Shown: positions 16,168 through 26,045, counted from the stretch's first letter. The stretch: 64,000 bases of DNA from Chania multitudinisentens RB-25 (GCF_000520015.2 NZ_CP007044.2:2170001-2234000), one strand, 5' to 3'. Numbers and translations are program-made. The notes: generated from the sequence alone by a model not told the origin.

Positions 16168-18321
16168 ATGATCTTTTCTATGCTACGCACGGTGTTTCGC
16201 TGGTTATTCCGGGTACGCGTTGAAGGTGAGGCGCGCTATTTGGAACAGCAGAAAGTACTGATTACCCCAAACCACGTTTCTTTTATGGATGGTGCGTTAT
16301 TGGCGCTATTCCTGCCGATCAAACCGGTGTTTGCCGTCTATTCCAGCATCACCGAACGTTGGTTCATGCGTTGGCTAAAGCCGTATATTGATTTTGTGCC
16401 ATTAGATCCCACCAAACCGATGGCGATTAAGCACCTGGTGCGCATGGTTGAACAGGGCAGGCCGATCGTGGTGTTTCCGGAAGGGCGCATTACCGTGACA
16501 GGCTCCTTGATGAAAATTTATGACGGCGCGGCGTTTATTGCCGCCAAGTCTGGTGCGACGGTGGTGCCAGTGCGCATCGACGGCCCAGAACACAGCCTGT
16601 TTGGCCGTATGGGCGGAGTATTCAAAATCCGTTGGTTCCCGCAAATCAGCATTCATATTTTGCCGCCGACTCAACTTCCAATGCCGGATGCCCCGCGTGC
16701 CCGTGAACGCCGGATACTGGCCGGTGACAAACTGCATCAGATCATGATGCAGGCACGGATGGACACCCGCGAACCACAAACCTTGTTCAGTGCGTTGCTG
16801 GCAGCGCAGCATCGCTATGGCCGCAACAAGCCCTGTATTGAAGATGTCGCCTTCAAAGAAGACAGCTACCAGCAGCTTATCAAAAAGGCGCTGGGGGTCA
16901 GCCGTATTCTGCAACGCTTTACTGAGCAGGGTGAACACGTTGGTATGCTGTTGCCGAACGCCACCATTACCGCGGCGGCCATTTTTGGTGCTTCGCTACG
17001 GGGCCGAATACCGGCGATGCTGAACTATACCGCCGGGGCTAACGGGCTGAAAAGCGCGCTGACGGCGGCTACCATCAAAACCATTGTTACCTCGCGCCAG
17101 TTTCTGGAGAAAGGCAAACTGACCCATCTGCCTGAGCAGGTGCCGGAAGCTAACTGGGTGTATCTGGAAGATTTGAAGGATACTGTAACTCTGGAGGATA
17201 AACTGTGGATCTTACGCCATCTGTTCCAACCGCGGCGGGCGATGTTGCCACAGCAGCCGGATGATGCGGCGCTGATCCTGTTTACCTCCGGTTCGGAAGG
17301 CAATCCTAAAGGCGTGGTGCACTCTCATGCCAGCCTGCTGGCGAACGTGGAACAGATCCGCACTATTGCAGATTTCACCCCGCGCGATCGTTTTATGTCC
17401 TCACTGCCGCTGTTTCACTCTTTCGGCCTGACGGTAGGGTTGATTACTCCGCTGATGACCGGCAGCCGGATTTTCCTCTATCCCAGCCCGCTGCATTATC
17501 GTGTGGTGCCGGAATTGGTGTATGACCGCAACTGTACCGTGTTGTTTGGCACAGCCACCTTCCTCAACAACTATGCGCGTTTCGCTCATCCGTATGATTT
17601 CGCCCGTTTGCGCTACGTGGTGGCGGGGGCCGAGAAGCTGGCGGACAGCACCAAACAGATCTATCAGGACAAATACGGTATCCGCATTCTGGAAGGCTAT
17701 GGTGTGACCGAGTGCGCGCCGGTGGTGTCGATCAACGTACCGATGGCGGCAAAAGTGGGCACCGTGGGCCGCATTATGCCGAAAATGGAGGCACGTTTGA
17801 TGACGGTGCCGGGCATCGAGCAAGGTGGCCGTTTGCAATTGAAAGGCCCAAACATCATGAAAGGCTATCTGCGCGTTGAGCGCCCTGGCGAACTGGAACC
17901 ACCGGCCGCTGAGGACGAAAACGGCGTATTGCAGCCCGGTTGGTATGATACTGGGGATATCGTCACGCTGGATGAGCAGGGTTATTGTACCATCCGTGGC
18001 CGTGTGAAACGTTTTGCCAAGCTGGCGGGGGAGATGATCTCGCTGGAAAGTGTGGAGCAGTTGGCATGGCGCCTGGCTCCTGAAGGGCAGCATGCCGCGA
18101 CGGTGAAAAGCGACAGCAGTAAAGGTGAAGCGCTGGTGTTGTTCACCAATGACAGCAGCATCACCCGCGACGCCTTGCTGCGGGTGGCGCGTGAACAGGG
18201 CAGCCCAGAGCTGGCGGTGCCGCGTGATATCCGTCTGGTGAAGGCGTTGCCGTTGCTTGGCAGTGGCAAGCCGGATTTTGTTACCCTGCGTAAAATGGCC
18301 GAACAGCCGGAGAATGCCTGA
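16168..18321 (+). CDS. aas: Aas: acyl-ACP synthetase / 2-acyl-GPE acyltransferase
   Basis: A 717-residue bifunctional inner-membrane protein (E. coli Aas 719). Residues 1-200 form a PlsC-type acyltransferase with the HxxxxD motif at His36-Asp41 (NHVSFMD) and FPEGRI. The remainder is an AMP-forming acyl-ACP synthetase with ILFTSGSEGNPKG, EGYGVTECAPV and YDTGDI. It re-acylates lysophosphatidylethanolamine using fatty acid, ATP and ACP. A GGGAGAG precedes the ATG. Its stop overlaps the start of lplT by one base (TGATG), so the flippase and the enzyme are made together. Confidence 0.97.
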   Translation: MIFSMLRTVFRWLFRVRVEGEARYLEQQKVLITPNHVSFMDGALLALFLPIKPVFAVYSSITERWFMRWLKPYIDFVPLDPTKPMAIKHLVRMVEQGRPIVVFPEGRITVTGSLMKIYDGAAFIAAKSGATVVPVRIDGPEHSLFGRMGGVFKIRWFPQISIHILPPTQLPMPDAPRARERRILAGDKLHQIMMQARMDTREPQTLFSALLAAQHRYGRNKPCIEDVAFKEDSYQQLIKKALGVSRILQRFTEQGEHVGMLLPNATITAAAIFGASLRGRIPAMLNYTAGANGLKSALTAATIKTIVTSRQFLEKGKLTHLPEQVPEANWVYLEDLKDTVTLEDKLWILRHLFQPRRAMLPQQPDDAALILFTSGSEGNPKGVVHSHASLLANVEQIRTIADFTPRDRFMSSLPLFHSFGLTVGLITPLMTGSRIFLYPSPLHYRVVPELVYDRNCTVLFGTATFLNNYARFAHPYDFARLRYVVAGAEKLADSTKQIYQDKYGIRILEGYGVTECAPVVSINVPMAAKVGTVGRIMPKMEARLMTVPGIEQGGRLQLKGPNIMKGYLRVERPGELEPPAAEDENGVLQPGWYDTGDIVTLDEQGYCTIRGRVKRFAKLAGEMISLESVEQLAWRLAPEGQHAATVKSDSSKGEALVLFTNDSSITRDALLRVAREQGSPELAVPRDIRLVKALPLLGSGKPDFVTLRKMAEQPENA

Positions 18322-19508
18322 TGAATGCTACCGATTCACCATTGCTGTCGCGCGGCATGATAGCCGTTATCTGTGCTCAATTCCTATCTGCGTTTGGCGA
18401 TAACGCCTTGTTGTTTGCCACGCTGGCGTTGATTAAACAGCAGATGTATCCCGACTGGAGCCAACCGATACTGCAAATGGCGTTTGTCGCTACCTATATC
18501 ATTTTGGCACCGTTCGTTGGTCAGATTGCTGACAGCTTTGCCAAAGGGCGGGTGATGATGGTGGCCAATGGCCTGAAACTGGCCGGTGCGCTGGTGATCT
18601 GCTTCGGTCTGAATCCATTCCTGGGCTACAGCCTGGTGGGGGTGGGGGCAGCGGCGTATTCACCAGCGAAGTACGGCATCCTGGGGGAAATCACCAGCGG
18701 TGAAAAATTGGTGAAGGCCAATGGCTTGATGGAAGCTTCTACTATTGCTGCGATCCTGGTCGGTTCGGTCGCCGGTGGTTTGTTGGCGGACTGGCATATT
18801 GTAGCAGCGCTGGCGGTGTGTGCATTGGTCTACGGTGCAGCGGTGGTTGCCAACCTGTATATTCCGCGCCTGCCGGCGGCGCATAAGGTGGCTTCCTGGC
18901 ACCCGCGTGCTATGGGGCGCAGTTTTTTTAATGCCTGCGTGGTGCTGTGGCGTGATGGTCAAACGCGCTTTTCCCTGATTGGCACCAGCCTGTTCTGGGG
19001 CGCAGGGGTGACGCTGCGTTTCCTGCTGGTATTGTGGGTGCCGGTGGCGCTGGGCATTAGTGATAACGCCACTCCAACCATGCTCAATGCCATGGTTGCC
19101 ATCGGGATAGTGGGGGGCGCTGGTGCAGCGGCGCGCTTCGTCACGTTGGAAACGGTCAAGCGCTGTATGCCTGCCGGGATTTTGATCGGGGTGGCAGTGG
19201 CGTTTTTCGCTGTGCAAACCACCATGCTGAACGCCTATATCTTGTTACTGTTGATTGGTGTGCTGGGCGGGTTCTTTGTGGTGCCGTTGAATGCGCTGTT
19301 GCAGGAGCGCGGTAAGCGTTCAGTCGGGGCGGGCAATGCCATTGCGGTACAGAACCTGGGTGAAAACACGGCCATGTTGCTGATGCTTGGTCTGTATTCG
19401 CTGGTGGTTAAACTGGGCGTGCCGGTGGTGGGCGTCGGGATTGGTTTTGGCGTGGTGTTTGCCCTGGCGATTACCGTGCTCTGGGTATCACAGTTCCGGG
19501 CGAAATAA
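18321..19508 (+). CDS. lplT: Lysophospholipid transporter LplT
   Basis: A 395-residue MFS-type protein (E. coli 397) with about 12 membrane spans and the family blocks FLSAFGDNALLFATLAL, ADSFAKGRVMM, SPAKYGILGE and PLNALLQERG. It flips lysophosphatidylethanolamine from the outer to the inner leaflet of the inner membrane for re-acylation by Aas. It is coupled to aas by start/stop overlap. Confidence 0.96.
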   Translation: MNATDSPLLSRGMIAVICAQFLSAFGDNALLFATLALIKQQMYPDWSQPILQMAFVATYIILAPFVGQIADSFAKGRVMMVANGLKLAGALVICFGLNPFLGYSLVGVGAAAYSPAKYGILGEITSGEKLVKANGLMEASTIAAILVGSVAGGLLADWHIVAALAVCALVYGAAVVANLYIPRLPAAHKVASWHPRAMGRSFFNACVVLWRDGQTRFSLIGTSLFWGAGVTLRFLLVLWVPVALGISDNATPTMLNAMVAIGIVGGAGAAARFVTLETVKRCMPAGILIGVAVAFFAVQTTMLNAYILLLLIGVLGGFFVVPLNALLQERGKRSVGAGNAIAVQNLGENTAMLLMLGLYSLVVKLGVPVVGVGIGFGVVFALAITVLWVSQFRAK

Positions 19509-19516
19509 ATAAAGCG

Positions 19517-19534
19517 GGGGCGCAGATGCGCCCC
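19517..19534. terminator. Hairpin between convergent lplT and tas
   Basis: GGGGCGCA and TGCGCCCC are perfect inverse arms around a 2-base centre, placed between two convergent stop codons. It could serve both transcripts; the U tracts are short. Confidence 0.6.
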
Positions 19535-19545
19535 TAAATCATTTA

Positions 19546-20586
19546 TTAAGGGGCCGGAATGGTAAAGCGAGTGTGGATCTCTTCTAACGCCTGCAACACT
19601 TCCTCTTCTAGAATCACATCAAAACTGTCGATATTACTTTTCAACTGTTCCAGTGTGGTCGCCCCCAGCAGGGTGCTGGCAACGAAAGGCTGCTGGCGTA
19701 CAAACGCCAAGGCCATTTGGGCAGGATCAAGGCCATGTTTCTTCGCCAGCGCGACATATTCGGCAACCGCCAACTGGCTTTGCGCCGAAGTGTAACGGGT
19801 GAAGCGGCTGAACAGGGTATTACGTGCTCCAGCCGGTTTGGCGCCGTTCAGGTATTTGCCCGTCAGTGTACCGAATGCCAGGCTGGAGTAGGCTAACAGT
19901 TCAACCCCTTCGTGCTGGCTGATTTCTGCCAGGCCGATCTCAAAGCTGCGGTTTAGCAGGCTATAGGGGTTCTGGATCGAAACAATACGTGGCAGTTCAT
20001 GTTTTTCCGCCAGTTGCAGATAACGCATCACACCCCACGGCGTTTCGTTCGAAATGCCGATATAGCGGATTTTACCTGCACGCACTTGCTCGGTCAGTGC
20101 TTCCAGCGTTTCCAGCAGCGGAATGGAGGCCTTTTCATCGGTATAGCGATAGTTAAGTTTACCGAAGCAATTGGTCGTGCGTTGTGGCCAATGCACCTGA
20201 TAAAGATCGAGATAATCGGTGTTCAACCGTTTCAGGCTGGCATCCAGCGCGGCACGAATGTTTTTGCGATCCAGTGCCTGTTGCGGGCGGATACTATTAT
20301 CACTGCCGCGCAGCGGTCCGGCGATTTTGCTCGCTAAAACGATTTTTTCGCGATTGCCACGCGCCTTGATCCAATTACCGATGTATTGCTCGGTCAGCCC
20401 CTGCGTTTCTGGGCGGGGAGGGACGGGGTACATCTCTGCGGTGTCGATCAGGTTGACGCCAGCGGCTAATGCGTAATCCAGTTGTGCATGGGCATCGGCT
20501 TCGCTGTTTTGCTCGCCAAAGGTCATAGTACCCAATCCCAGCACGCTCACTTCCAAAGAACTGTGGGGAATACGATGGTATTGCAT
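19546..20586 (-). CDS. tas: Tas, aldo-keto reductase
   Basis: A 346-residue NADP(H)-dependent aldo-keto reductase, the same length as E. coli Tas. It has the TIM-barrel catalytic Tyr in DTAEMYPVPPRPET, the Lys in VLASKIAG, and the His in LYQVHWPQR. E. coli Tas was found as a multicopy suppressor of tyrosine auxotrophy in starving cells; the natural substrate is not known. AAGGAAGG lies just upstream of the ATG. The ygdQ and ygdR genes that lie between tas and mutH in E. coli are absent. Confidence 0.95.
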   Translation of the reverse strand: MQYHRIPHSSLEVSVLGLGTMTFGEQNSEADAHAQLDYALAAGVNLIDTAEMYPVPPRPETQGLTEQYIGNWIKARGNREKIVLASKIAGPLRGSDNSIRPQQALDRKNIRAALDASLKRLNTDYLDLYQVHWPQRTTNCFGKLNYRYTDEKASIPLLETLEALTEQVRAGKIRYIGISNETPWGVMRYLQLAEKHELPRIVSIQNPYSLLNRSFEIGLAEISQHEGVELLAYSSLAFGTLTGKYLNGAKPAGARNTLFSRFTRYTSAQSQLAVAEYVALAKKHGLDPAQMALAFVRQQPFVASTLLGATTLEQLKSNIDSFDVILEEEVLQALEEIHTRFTIPAP

Positions 20587-20762
20587 TAACGGCCTTCCTT
20601 AAATATTAAGCGCTTGCGGATGGTGAAACAGAAAACGGCAATAAAGACGCCTTTCCTGACTATAACCAAGCTGTGCAGATGGGGAAAGTGGATTATCACC
20701 TTTGTGCTTGAGATGACAGGGGAAATTAAATGTGGCCCGCTAAAAATCAGTATAGGGGTGCC

Positions 20763-21449
20763 CTATATTGAGAAATGCCTTGCTAATAACGCGCCAGTGA
20801 AGCTTTTTTTCAGGTAGAAACCGCGTGGCAGAGTGAGAATAGGTTGGCCCTGTTCGCCGATGGCCTCGGTTAATGCTTTGCTATTGGCCGCTTTGGGGCG
20901 CAGTTGCAGCACCTCACCATGGCGGGCAGTAATACGTTCTACGTGGCCGAGCACGATGAGATCCATCAGTTCTTCCCAGTCGCGGCGCAGCATATCCTCT
21001 TCTTGCTGATTCGGTTGCCACAACAGGGGGGAACCGATGCGGCGCTGTGCCAGTGGGATCTGCCGCTCGCCTTCCACCGGTATCCACAGGACGCGGGCCA
21101 GTTTGTGGCGTACATGGCTGTTTGCCCAGGTTACACCGCTGTTGCCGGTGAGCGGAGCCACGCAGACAAAGGTGGTTTCCAGTGGTTTACCGGCGGCATC
21201 GATCGGGATAGTTTTTAACTCAATGCCCAGTGCGGGGAAATCTTGCTCTGGTTTGCTGCCAGCCATCGCTCCTAAATACAACTCCAACAGCATGCCTACC
21301 CAGCCTTTATCACGTTTCAGATCGTGAGGAATGGCAATTTGCGCGCGGGAAGCCAGTTCACCCAGATTGAAACCGGCCAGTGCCTGGGCTCGTTCAAACA
21401 ACTGCTGTTCATTTTCCGGCGGTAGAGGGAGTGAGGATAAAAACGTCAT
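20763..21449 (-). CDS. mutH: MutH, mismatch repair endonuclease
   Basis: A 228-residue endonuclease that nicks the unmethylated strand at hemimethylated GATC after activation by MutS and MutL. Catalytic residues are visible at the E. coli positions: Glu56, Asp70, Glu77 and Lys79 (EQDFPALGIELKT). Its presence implies Dam-directed mismatch repair in this organism. It is transcribed leftward, with a 700-base gap to the divergent rppH gene. Confidence 0.97.
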   Translation of the reverse strand: MTFLSSLPLPPENEQQLFERAQALAGFNLGELASRAQIAIPHDLKRDKGWVGMLLELYLGAMAGSKPEQDFPALGIELKTIPIDAAGKPLETTFVCVAPLTGNSGVTWANSHVRHKLARVLWIPVEGERQIPLAQRRIGSPLLWQPNQQEEDMLRRDWEELMDLIVLGHVERITARHGEVLQLRPKAANSKALTEAIGEQGQPILTLPRGFYLKKSFTGALLARHFSI

Positions 21450-22145
21450 AAATCAAACCTGTGAATTTAGGTTAAAAAACACACTGTGTTTGCTCACAAC
21501 TGAAAACAGCGGAGTAACGTTGAGGAAAAGAATAATAATAGCATGATTTTTCATGGTTTTTTTCAAAGAAAAACGGCTGGGGAAAATCCTCATTTACGCT
21601 TGTGCACGTGAAGCCACCGACAATGAACAGGATCTTACACCTATTTATCCACAGATTTATGGGATAACCCAAATTTTTGCCGATCACTGGTTTGATTTAC
21701 AGCCTTGACGTAGCCACTTTTTTGCGAAGTTGTTCGTTTTATACGTCACTTTAGAGGATAATCTGTGGATAAAATCAGCGCTGATGGATCTTTCGCCAGG
21801 AGAAGAACCTTATCGTGCTAAGAGCGCATTTTTCTCCTGTATATAAGTGATTTTATGTTTTTAGTGATTTGTTTTTTAAATAAAAAATTAAATAACGGTT
21901 AACGGGGGAGATGGTGTTAAACAGAGTTTTACCGGCTTATCCCTGGAGTTTTTCACACACCTATCCACAGAAAAAGTGAATAAAACCGCCGGTGGGATGC
22001 CCTGCATGTTTATAACTTTGCCATTATCTGTGAATTATCCCAATGTTATTCGAGCCACAGCGCTGAAAAGCAGTGGTTTACCGCCTGTAGCTTGTGTGAA
22101 ACAATCAGGTTATCTATACGAATTTATGCTTATCGAGGTAGTCCG
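21450..22145. other. Long mutH-rppH spacer with DnaA-box cluster
   Basis: About 700 bases without a convincing gene between divergent mutH and rppH. It is AT-rich around 21850-21895. It contains two perfect DnaA boxes and one near-perfect one (separate entry). The region must contain both promoters. Confidence 0.5.
21645..21969. promoter_or_regulatory. Cluster of DnaA boxes
   Basis: A perfect 9-mer TTATCCACA lies at 21645-21653, its perfect inverse TGTGGATAA at 21764-21772, and CTATCCACA (one mismatch) at 21961-21969. Further related TTATCC motifs lie at about 21938 and 22035. DnaA binding is inferred from the consensus. Confidence 0.55.
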
Positions 22146-22673
22146 GTGATCGATGATGATGGCTACCGCCCGAATGTTGGTATCGTAATCTGTAATCGTC
22201 AGGGACAGGTCTTATGGGCCCGTCGTTACGGTCAGCACTCCTGGCAGTTTCCCCAAGGTGGGATAAACCCTGGCGAAACGCCTGAGCAAGCGATGTACCG
22301 TGAGCTGTTCGAAGAAGTGGGGTTGAGTAAAAAGGATGTGCGTATCCTGGCCTCAACCCGCAACTGGTTGCGCTATAAGTTGCCAAAACGTTTGGTGCGT
22401 TGGGATACAAAGCCGGTTTGTATCGGCCAAAAGCAGAAATGGTTTCTGTTACAGTTAATGTGCAGTGACGCGGATATCAATATGCAACGTAGCAGTACGC
22501 CGGAATTTGACGGCTGGCGTTGGGTCAGTTTTTGGTATCCGGTACGCCAGGTGGTGTCGTTCAAACGTGACGTTTATCGCCGAGTTATGAAAGAATTTGC
22601 CGTGACTGTGATGCCAATGCAGGAACAGGCAGCGCTGCGGCAGGTTTCCGCTTATCGCCGAAAGAGAGGTTAA
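22146..22673 (+). CDS. rppH: RppH, RNA pyrophosphohydrolase
   Basis: Removes pyrophosphate from the 5' end of mRNA and so starts RNase E decay. I start it at the GTG at 22146, preceded by GAGGTA, which gives VIDDDGYRPNVG and 175 residues, matching E. coli RppH (MIDDDGYRPNVG, 176); an open frame further upstream (from 22092) adds residues with no counterpart. The Nudix box is residues 38-60 with Glu53, Glu56 and Glu57 (GGINPGET, then RELFEEVGL). The Arg-rich tail AYRRKRG is conserved. ptsP follows 12 bases later, so the two probably form an operon. Confidence 0.96.
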   Translation: MIDDDGYRPNVGIVICNRQGQVLWARRYGQHSWQFPQGGINPGETPEQAMYRELFEEVGLSKKDVRILASTRNWLRYKLPKRLVRWDTKPVCIGQKQKWFLLQLMCSDADINMQRSSTPEFDGWRWVSFWYPVRQVVSFKRDVYRRVMKEFAVTVMPMQEQAALRQVSAYRRKRG

Positions 22674-22685
22674 GTCAAGCAGACT

Positions 22686-24932
22686 ATGCTCACGCGCTTG
22701 CGAGAAATTGTTGAAAAAGTGGCCATGGCAGCCACGCTGACGGATGCGCTGGATCTGTTGGTCAATGAAACCTGTTTGGCGATGGATACTGAAGTTTGCT
22801 CCATTTATCTGGCAGACAACGATCGCCGTTGCTACTACCTGATGGCGACGCGTGGTCTGAAAAAACCGCGTGGGCGCACCATCGCGCTGGCGTTTGATGA
22901 AGGGGTGGTCGGGTTGGTCGGGCGCAGGGCGGAACCCATCAACCTGGCAGATGCCCAGAGCCACCCCAGCTTCAAATATGTTCCGCAGGTGAAAGAGGAT
23001 CGTTTTCGTTCCTTTCTGGGGGTGCCGATTATCCACCGTCGGCAGTTGCTGGGTGTACTGGTGGTACAGCAGCGAGAACTGCGCCAGTTCGACGAAAGCG
23101 AAGAGTCGTTTCTAGTCACCTTGGCTACGCAACTGGCAGGGATTCTTTCTCAATCACAACTGAACGCCATTTTCGGCCAGTATCGCCAGACGCGTATCCG
23201 CGCACTGGCTGCTTCCCCGGGCGTGGCGGTTGCGGAAGGGTGGCAAGATAGCAACCAGCCTTCGCTTGAACAGGTCTACAAGGCCTCCACGCTGGATACC
23301 GCCAGCGAGCGTGAGCGCCTGATGCTGGCTTTGGAAGAGGCGGGCGCGGAATTCCGCCGTTTCAGCAAACGCTTTGCTGCCAGTTCGCAAAAAGAAAGCG
23401 CGGCGATTTTTGATCTCTATTCTCACCTGCTGAACGATGCTCGTCTTAAGCGTGAATTGTTTGCGGAAATTGACGCCGGTTCCGTGGCTGAATGGGCAGT
23501 CAAACAGGTGATTGAAGCCTTTGCCGCCCAGTTTGCGGCTTTGCAGGATACCTATATGCGTGAGCGCGCCAGCGATCTGCGCGCGCTCGGCCAACGCCTG
23601 TTGTTCCACCTCGACGATACGACCCAGGGTACCACTCAGTGGCCTGCCCGCTTTGTGCTGGTAACCGATGAATTGACGGCTACCCTGCTGGCTGAAGTGC
23701 CGCCGGATCGTCTGGCGGGCGTGGTTGTACGTGATGGTGCCGCCAATTCCCATGCTGCGATTCTGGTGCGGGCAATGGGGGTGCCAACGGTGATGGGTGC
23801 GGATATCCAGCCAGCGTTGTTGGCCCAGCGGATGCTGATTGTTGATGGCTATCGTGGCGAACTGCTGGTGGACCCTGAACCGGTGCTGGTACAGGAATAT
23901 CAGCGCCTGATCAGTGAGGAACAGGAACTCAGCAAGCTGGCCGAAGATGACGTTGAACAGCCCGCACAGCTGAAAAGCGGTGAACGGATTCAGGTGATGC
24001 TGAACGCTGGCCTTAGCCCAGAACATGAACAACTACTCGGTGGGCGCGTGGACGGCGTTGGTTTATACCGCACCGAAATCCCGTTTATGCTGCAAAGCGG
24101 TTTCCCATCGGAAGAAGAGCAGGTGGCGCAGTATCAGGGCATGTTGCAGCTCTACCCGCACAAACCGGTTACACTGCGAACGCTGGATATCGGCTCAGAC
24201 AAACAGTTGCCGTACATGCCAATCAGCGAAGAGAATCCCTGCCTTGGCTGGCGAGGCATTCGTGTTACCTTGGATCAGCCGGAAATTTTTCTCGTTCAGG
24301 TGCGTGCTATGTTGCGTGCCAATGCCGGGACGGGCAATCTGGGTATCTTGTTACCGATGATCGCCAGCCTGGAAGAAGTTGATGAAGCAAAGCGCCTGAT
24401 TGATCGCGCTGGGCGTGAAGTTGAAGAAGTCTTGGGGTATAGCATTCCCAAGCCCAGAATCGGCGTGATGCTGGAAGTGCCATCCATGATTTTCCTGCTC
24501 CCCTATCTGGCAGGGCGTGTCGATTTTATCTCGGTAGGAACCAACGATCTGACCCAGTATCTGTTGGCGGTGGATCGCAATAATACCCGGGTGGCATCGC
24601 TCTACGACAGCCTGCATCCTGCCATGTTGCAGGTGCTGAAGCAGATTATCGATCAGGGTTCAGCCGCCGGATTGCAGGTCAGTTTATGCGGTGAATTGGC
24701 AGGCGATCCGATGGGAGCTCTGTTGCTGGTAGGCATGGGGTATCGCCATCTGAGTATGAACGGGCGCAGCGTGGCACGTATTAAATATCTGTTGCGCAGC
24801 ATTGAATTATCCGATGCGCAAGGGTTGGTTCGGCGGGTGCTGAATGCTCAGATGACCACTGAAGTACGCCATCAGGTGGCGGCATTTATGGAACGGCGTG
24901 GCATGGGCGGCTTGATTCGTGGTGGCCGCTGA
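22686..24932 (+). CDS. ptsP: PtsP, enzyme I of the nitrogen PTS
   Basis: A 748-residue enzyme I-Ntr. The N-terminal GAF domain (residues 1-165) senses nitrogen status (glutamine/2-oxoglutarate in E. coli). The phosphohistidine domain carries active-site His356 (GAANSHAAI), and the C-terminal PEP-binding domain has GLYRTEIPFM, SVGTNDLTQY and the catalytic Cys in SLCGELAGDP. It passes phosphate from PEP to NPr and then to PtsN. It follows rppH by 12 bases. Confidence 0.97.
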   Translation: MLTRLREIVEKVAMAATLTDALDLLVNETCLAMDTEVCSIYLADNDRRCYYLMATRGLKKPRGRTIALAFDEGVVGLVGRRAEPINLADAQSHPSFKYVPQVKEDRFRSFLGVPIIHRRQLLGVLVVQQRELRQFDESEESFLVTLATQLAGILSQSQLNAIFGQYRQTRIRALAASPGVAVAEGWQDSNQPSLEQVYKASTLDTASERERLMLALEEAGAEFRRFSKRFAASSQKESAAIFDLYSHLLNDARLKRELFAEIDAGSVAEWAVKQVIEAFAAQFAALQDTYMRERASDLRALGQRLLFHLDDTTQGTTQWPARFVLVTDELTATLLAEVPPDRLAGVVVRDGAANSHAAILVRAMGVPTVMGADIQPALLAQRMLIVDGYRGELLVDPEPVLVQEYQRLISEEQELSKLAEDDVEQPAQLKSGERIQVMLNAGLSPEHEQLLGGRVDGVGLYRTEIPFMLQSGFPSEEEQVAQYQGMLQLYPHKPVTLRTLDIGSDKQLPYMPISEENPCLGWRGIRVTLDQPEIFLVQVRAMLRANAGTGNLGILLPMIASLEEVDEAKRLIDRAGREVEEVLGYSIPKPRIGVMLEVPSMIFLLPYLAGRVDFISVGTNDLTQYLLAVDRNNTRVASLYDSLHPAMLQVLKQIIDQGSAAGLQVSLCGELAGDPMGALLLVGMGYRHLSMNGRSVARIKYLLRSIELSDAQGLVRRVLNAQMTTEVRHQVAAFMERRGMGGLIRGGR

Positions 24933-25172
24933 GTGGTTTCCTGCAAAGCGATTTTTTACAGAACTTTTCCCTGCTTGCAAGACCAGGCATGGCTAAGGCT
25001 ATGTTATGATGCGTAACCTCAGCGCGGTACCCGTCACACCTCAGGTTGCAGCGTGGTCAGTGTGTGCACCTGGCTGCAACTGGAAATCCATCAGTTCGGG
25101 AAAGACTTGATACCGCGTTTGGCACCTGCCGCCCCCAAATGGGGAAGAATAACAGACATGTTGTGGTGATAG
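24933..25172 (+). promoter_or_regulatory. Structured leader and possible promoter before lgt
   Basis: A possible promoter has TTGCAA at 24975-24980 and TATGTT at 25000-25005 (19-base spacer, longer than ideal). Downstream, GTTGCAGC (25045-25052) and GCTGCAAC (25073-25080) can form a hairpin in the lgt leader. No open frame of note is seen. Confidence 0.4.
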
Positions 25173-26045
25173 ATGAGTAATAGCTATCTGGTGTTTCCCA
25201 AATTTGATCCGGTCATTTTCTCTATCGGTCCGATATCTTTGCACTGGTACGGTTTGATGTACCTGGTTGGTTTTATTTTTGCCATGTGGCTGGCGGCACG
25301 CCGTGCCAACAAACCCGGTAGCGGTTGGACCAAGAACGAAGCGGAAAACATGCTGTACGCGGGGTTCCTGGGCGTGTTTGTCGGTGGCCGAGTGGGCTAT
25401 GTGCTGTTCTATAACCTGCCGCTGTTTCTGGATAACCCCCTTTATCTGTTCAAAGTCTGGGATGGCGGAATGTCATTCCACGGTGGCCTGATCGGGGTCA
25501 TTCTGGTGATGTTGTGGTTCGCCCACCGCACCAAACGTACCTTTTTCCAGGTATCTGACTTTATTGCGCCTCTGATCCCGTTTGGCCTGGGCGCTGGCCG
25601 TTTGGGTAACTTTATCAATGGTGAACTTTGGGGGCGTGTGACTACCGAAACACCTTGGGCCATGCTGTTCCCCGGTTCCCGCAGCGAAGATATCGCCATC
25701 GCCGCCGTCAATCCGCAGTTATTACCAATACTGAACCAGTACGGTGTGCTGCCGCGTCACCCATCGCAGCTGTATGAGATGGTGCTGGAAGGCGTGGTGC
25801 TGTTTATCATTCTGAACCTGTTTATCCGTAAACCACGCCCGATGGGGGCCGTTTCAGGCCTGTTCCTGATTGGCTATGGGGTGTTCCGTATTATCGTTGA
25901 AGCATTCCGCCAGCCGGATGTTCAGCTTGGCCTGTTTGATGGCGTGATCAGCATGGGGCAAATTCTGTCCGTTCCGATGGTGGTGGCTGGTATTATTATG
26001 ATGGTCTGGGCGTATCGTCGTCGTCCGCTGCAACAATTGTCGTGA
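25173..26045 (+). CDS. lgt: Lgt, prolipoprotein diacylglyceryl transferase
   Basis: A 290-residue inner-membrane enzyme (E. coli 291) that moves diacylglycerol from phosphatidylglycerol to the lipobox Cys of prolipoproteins. The seven-span topology and essential motifs are present: His103 (FHGGLIG) and the Lgt signature GLGAGRLGNFINGELWG. The stop lies six bases before thyA, whose ribosome binding site overlaps the lgt end, so the two are translated from one message. Confidence 0.97.
   Translation: MSNSYLVFPKFDPVIFSIGPISLHWYGLMYLVGFIFAMWLAARRANKPGSGWTKNEAENMLYAGFLGVFVGGRVGYVLFYNLPLFLDNPLYLFKVWDGGMSFHGGLIGVILVMLWFAHRTKRTFFQVSDFIAPLIPFGLGAGRLGNFINGELWGRVTTETPWAMLFPGSRSEDIAIAAVNPQLLPILNQYGVLPRHPSQLYEMVLEGVVLFIILNLFIRKPRPMGAVSGLFLIGYGVFRIIVEAFRQPDVQLGLFDGVISMGQILSVPMVVAGIIMMVWAYRRRPLQQLS

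Noticed and set aside
21645..22060. DnaA boxes plus AT-rich DNA as a possible replication origin
   Set aside because: Few GATC sites, no 13-mer array and core genes on both sides that are not oriC neighbours; more likely a regulatory or titration site.
22092..22145. Upstream extension of rppH from a TTG
   Set aside because: The extra 18 residues have no counterpart in RppH, and the GTG at 22146 has a proper ribosome binding site.
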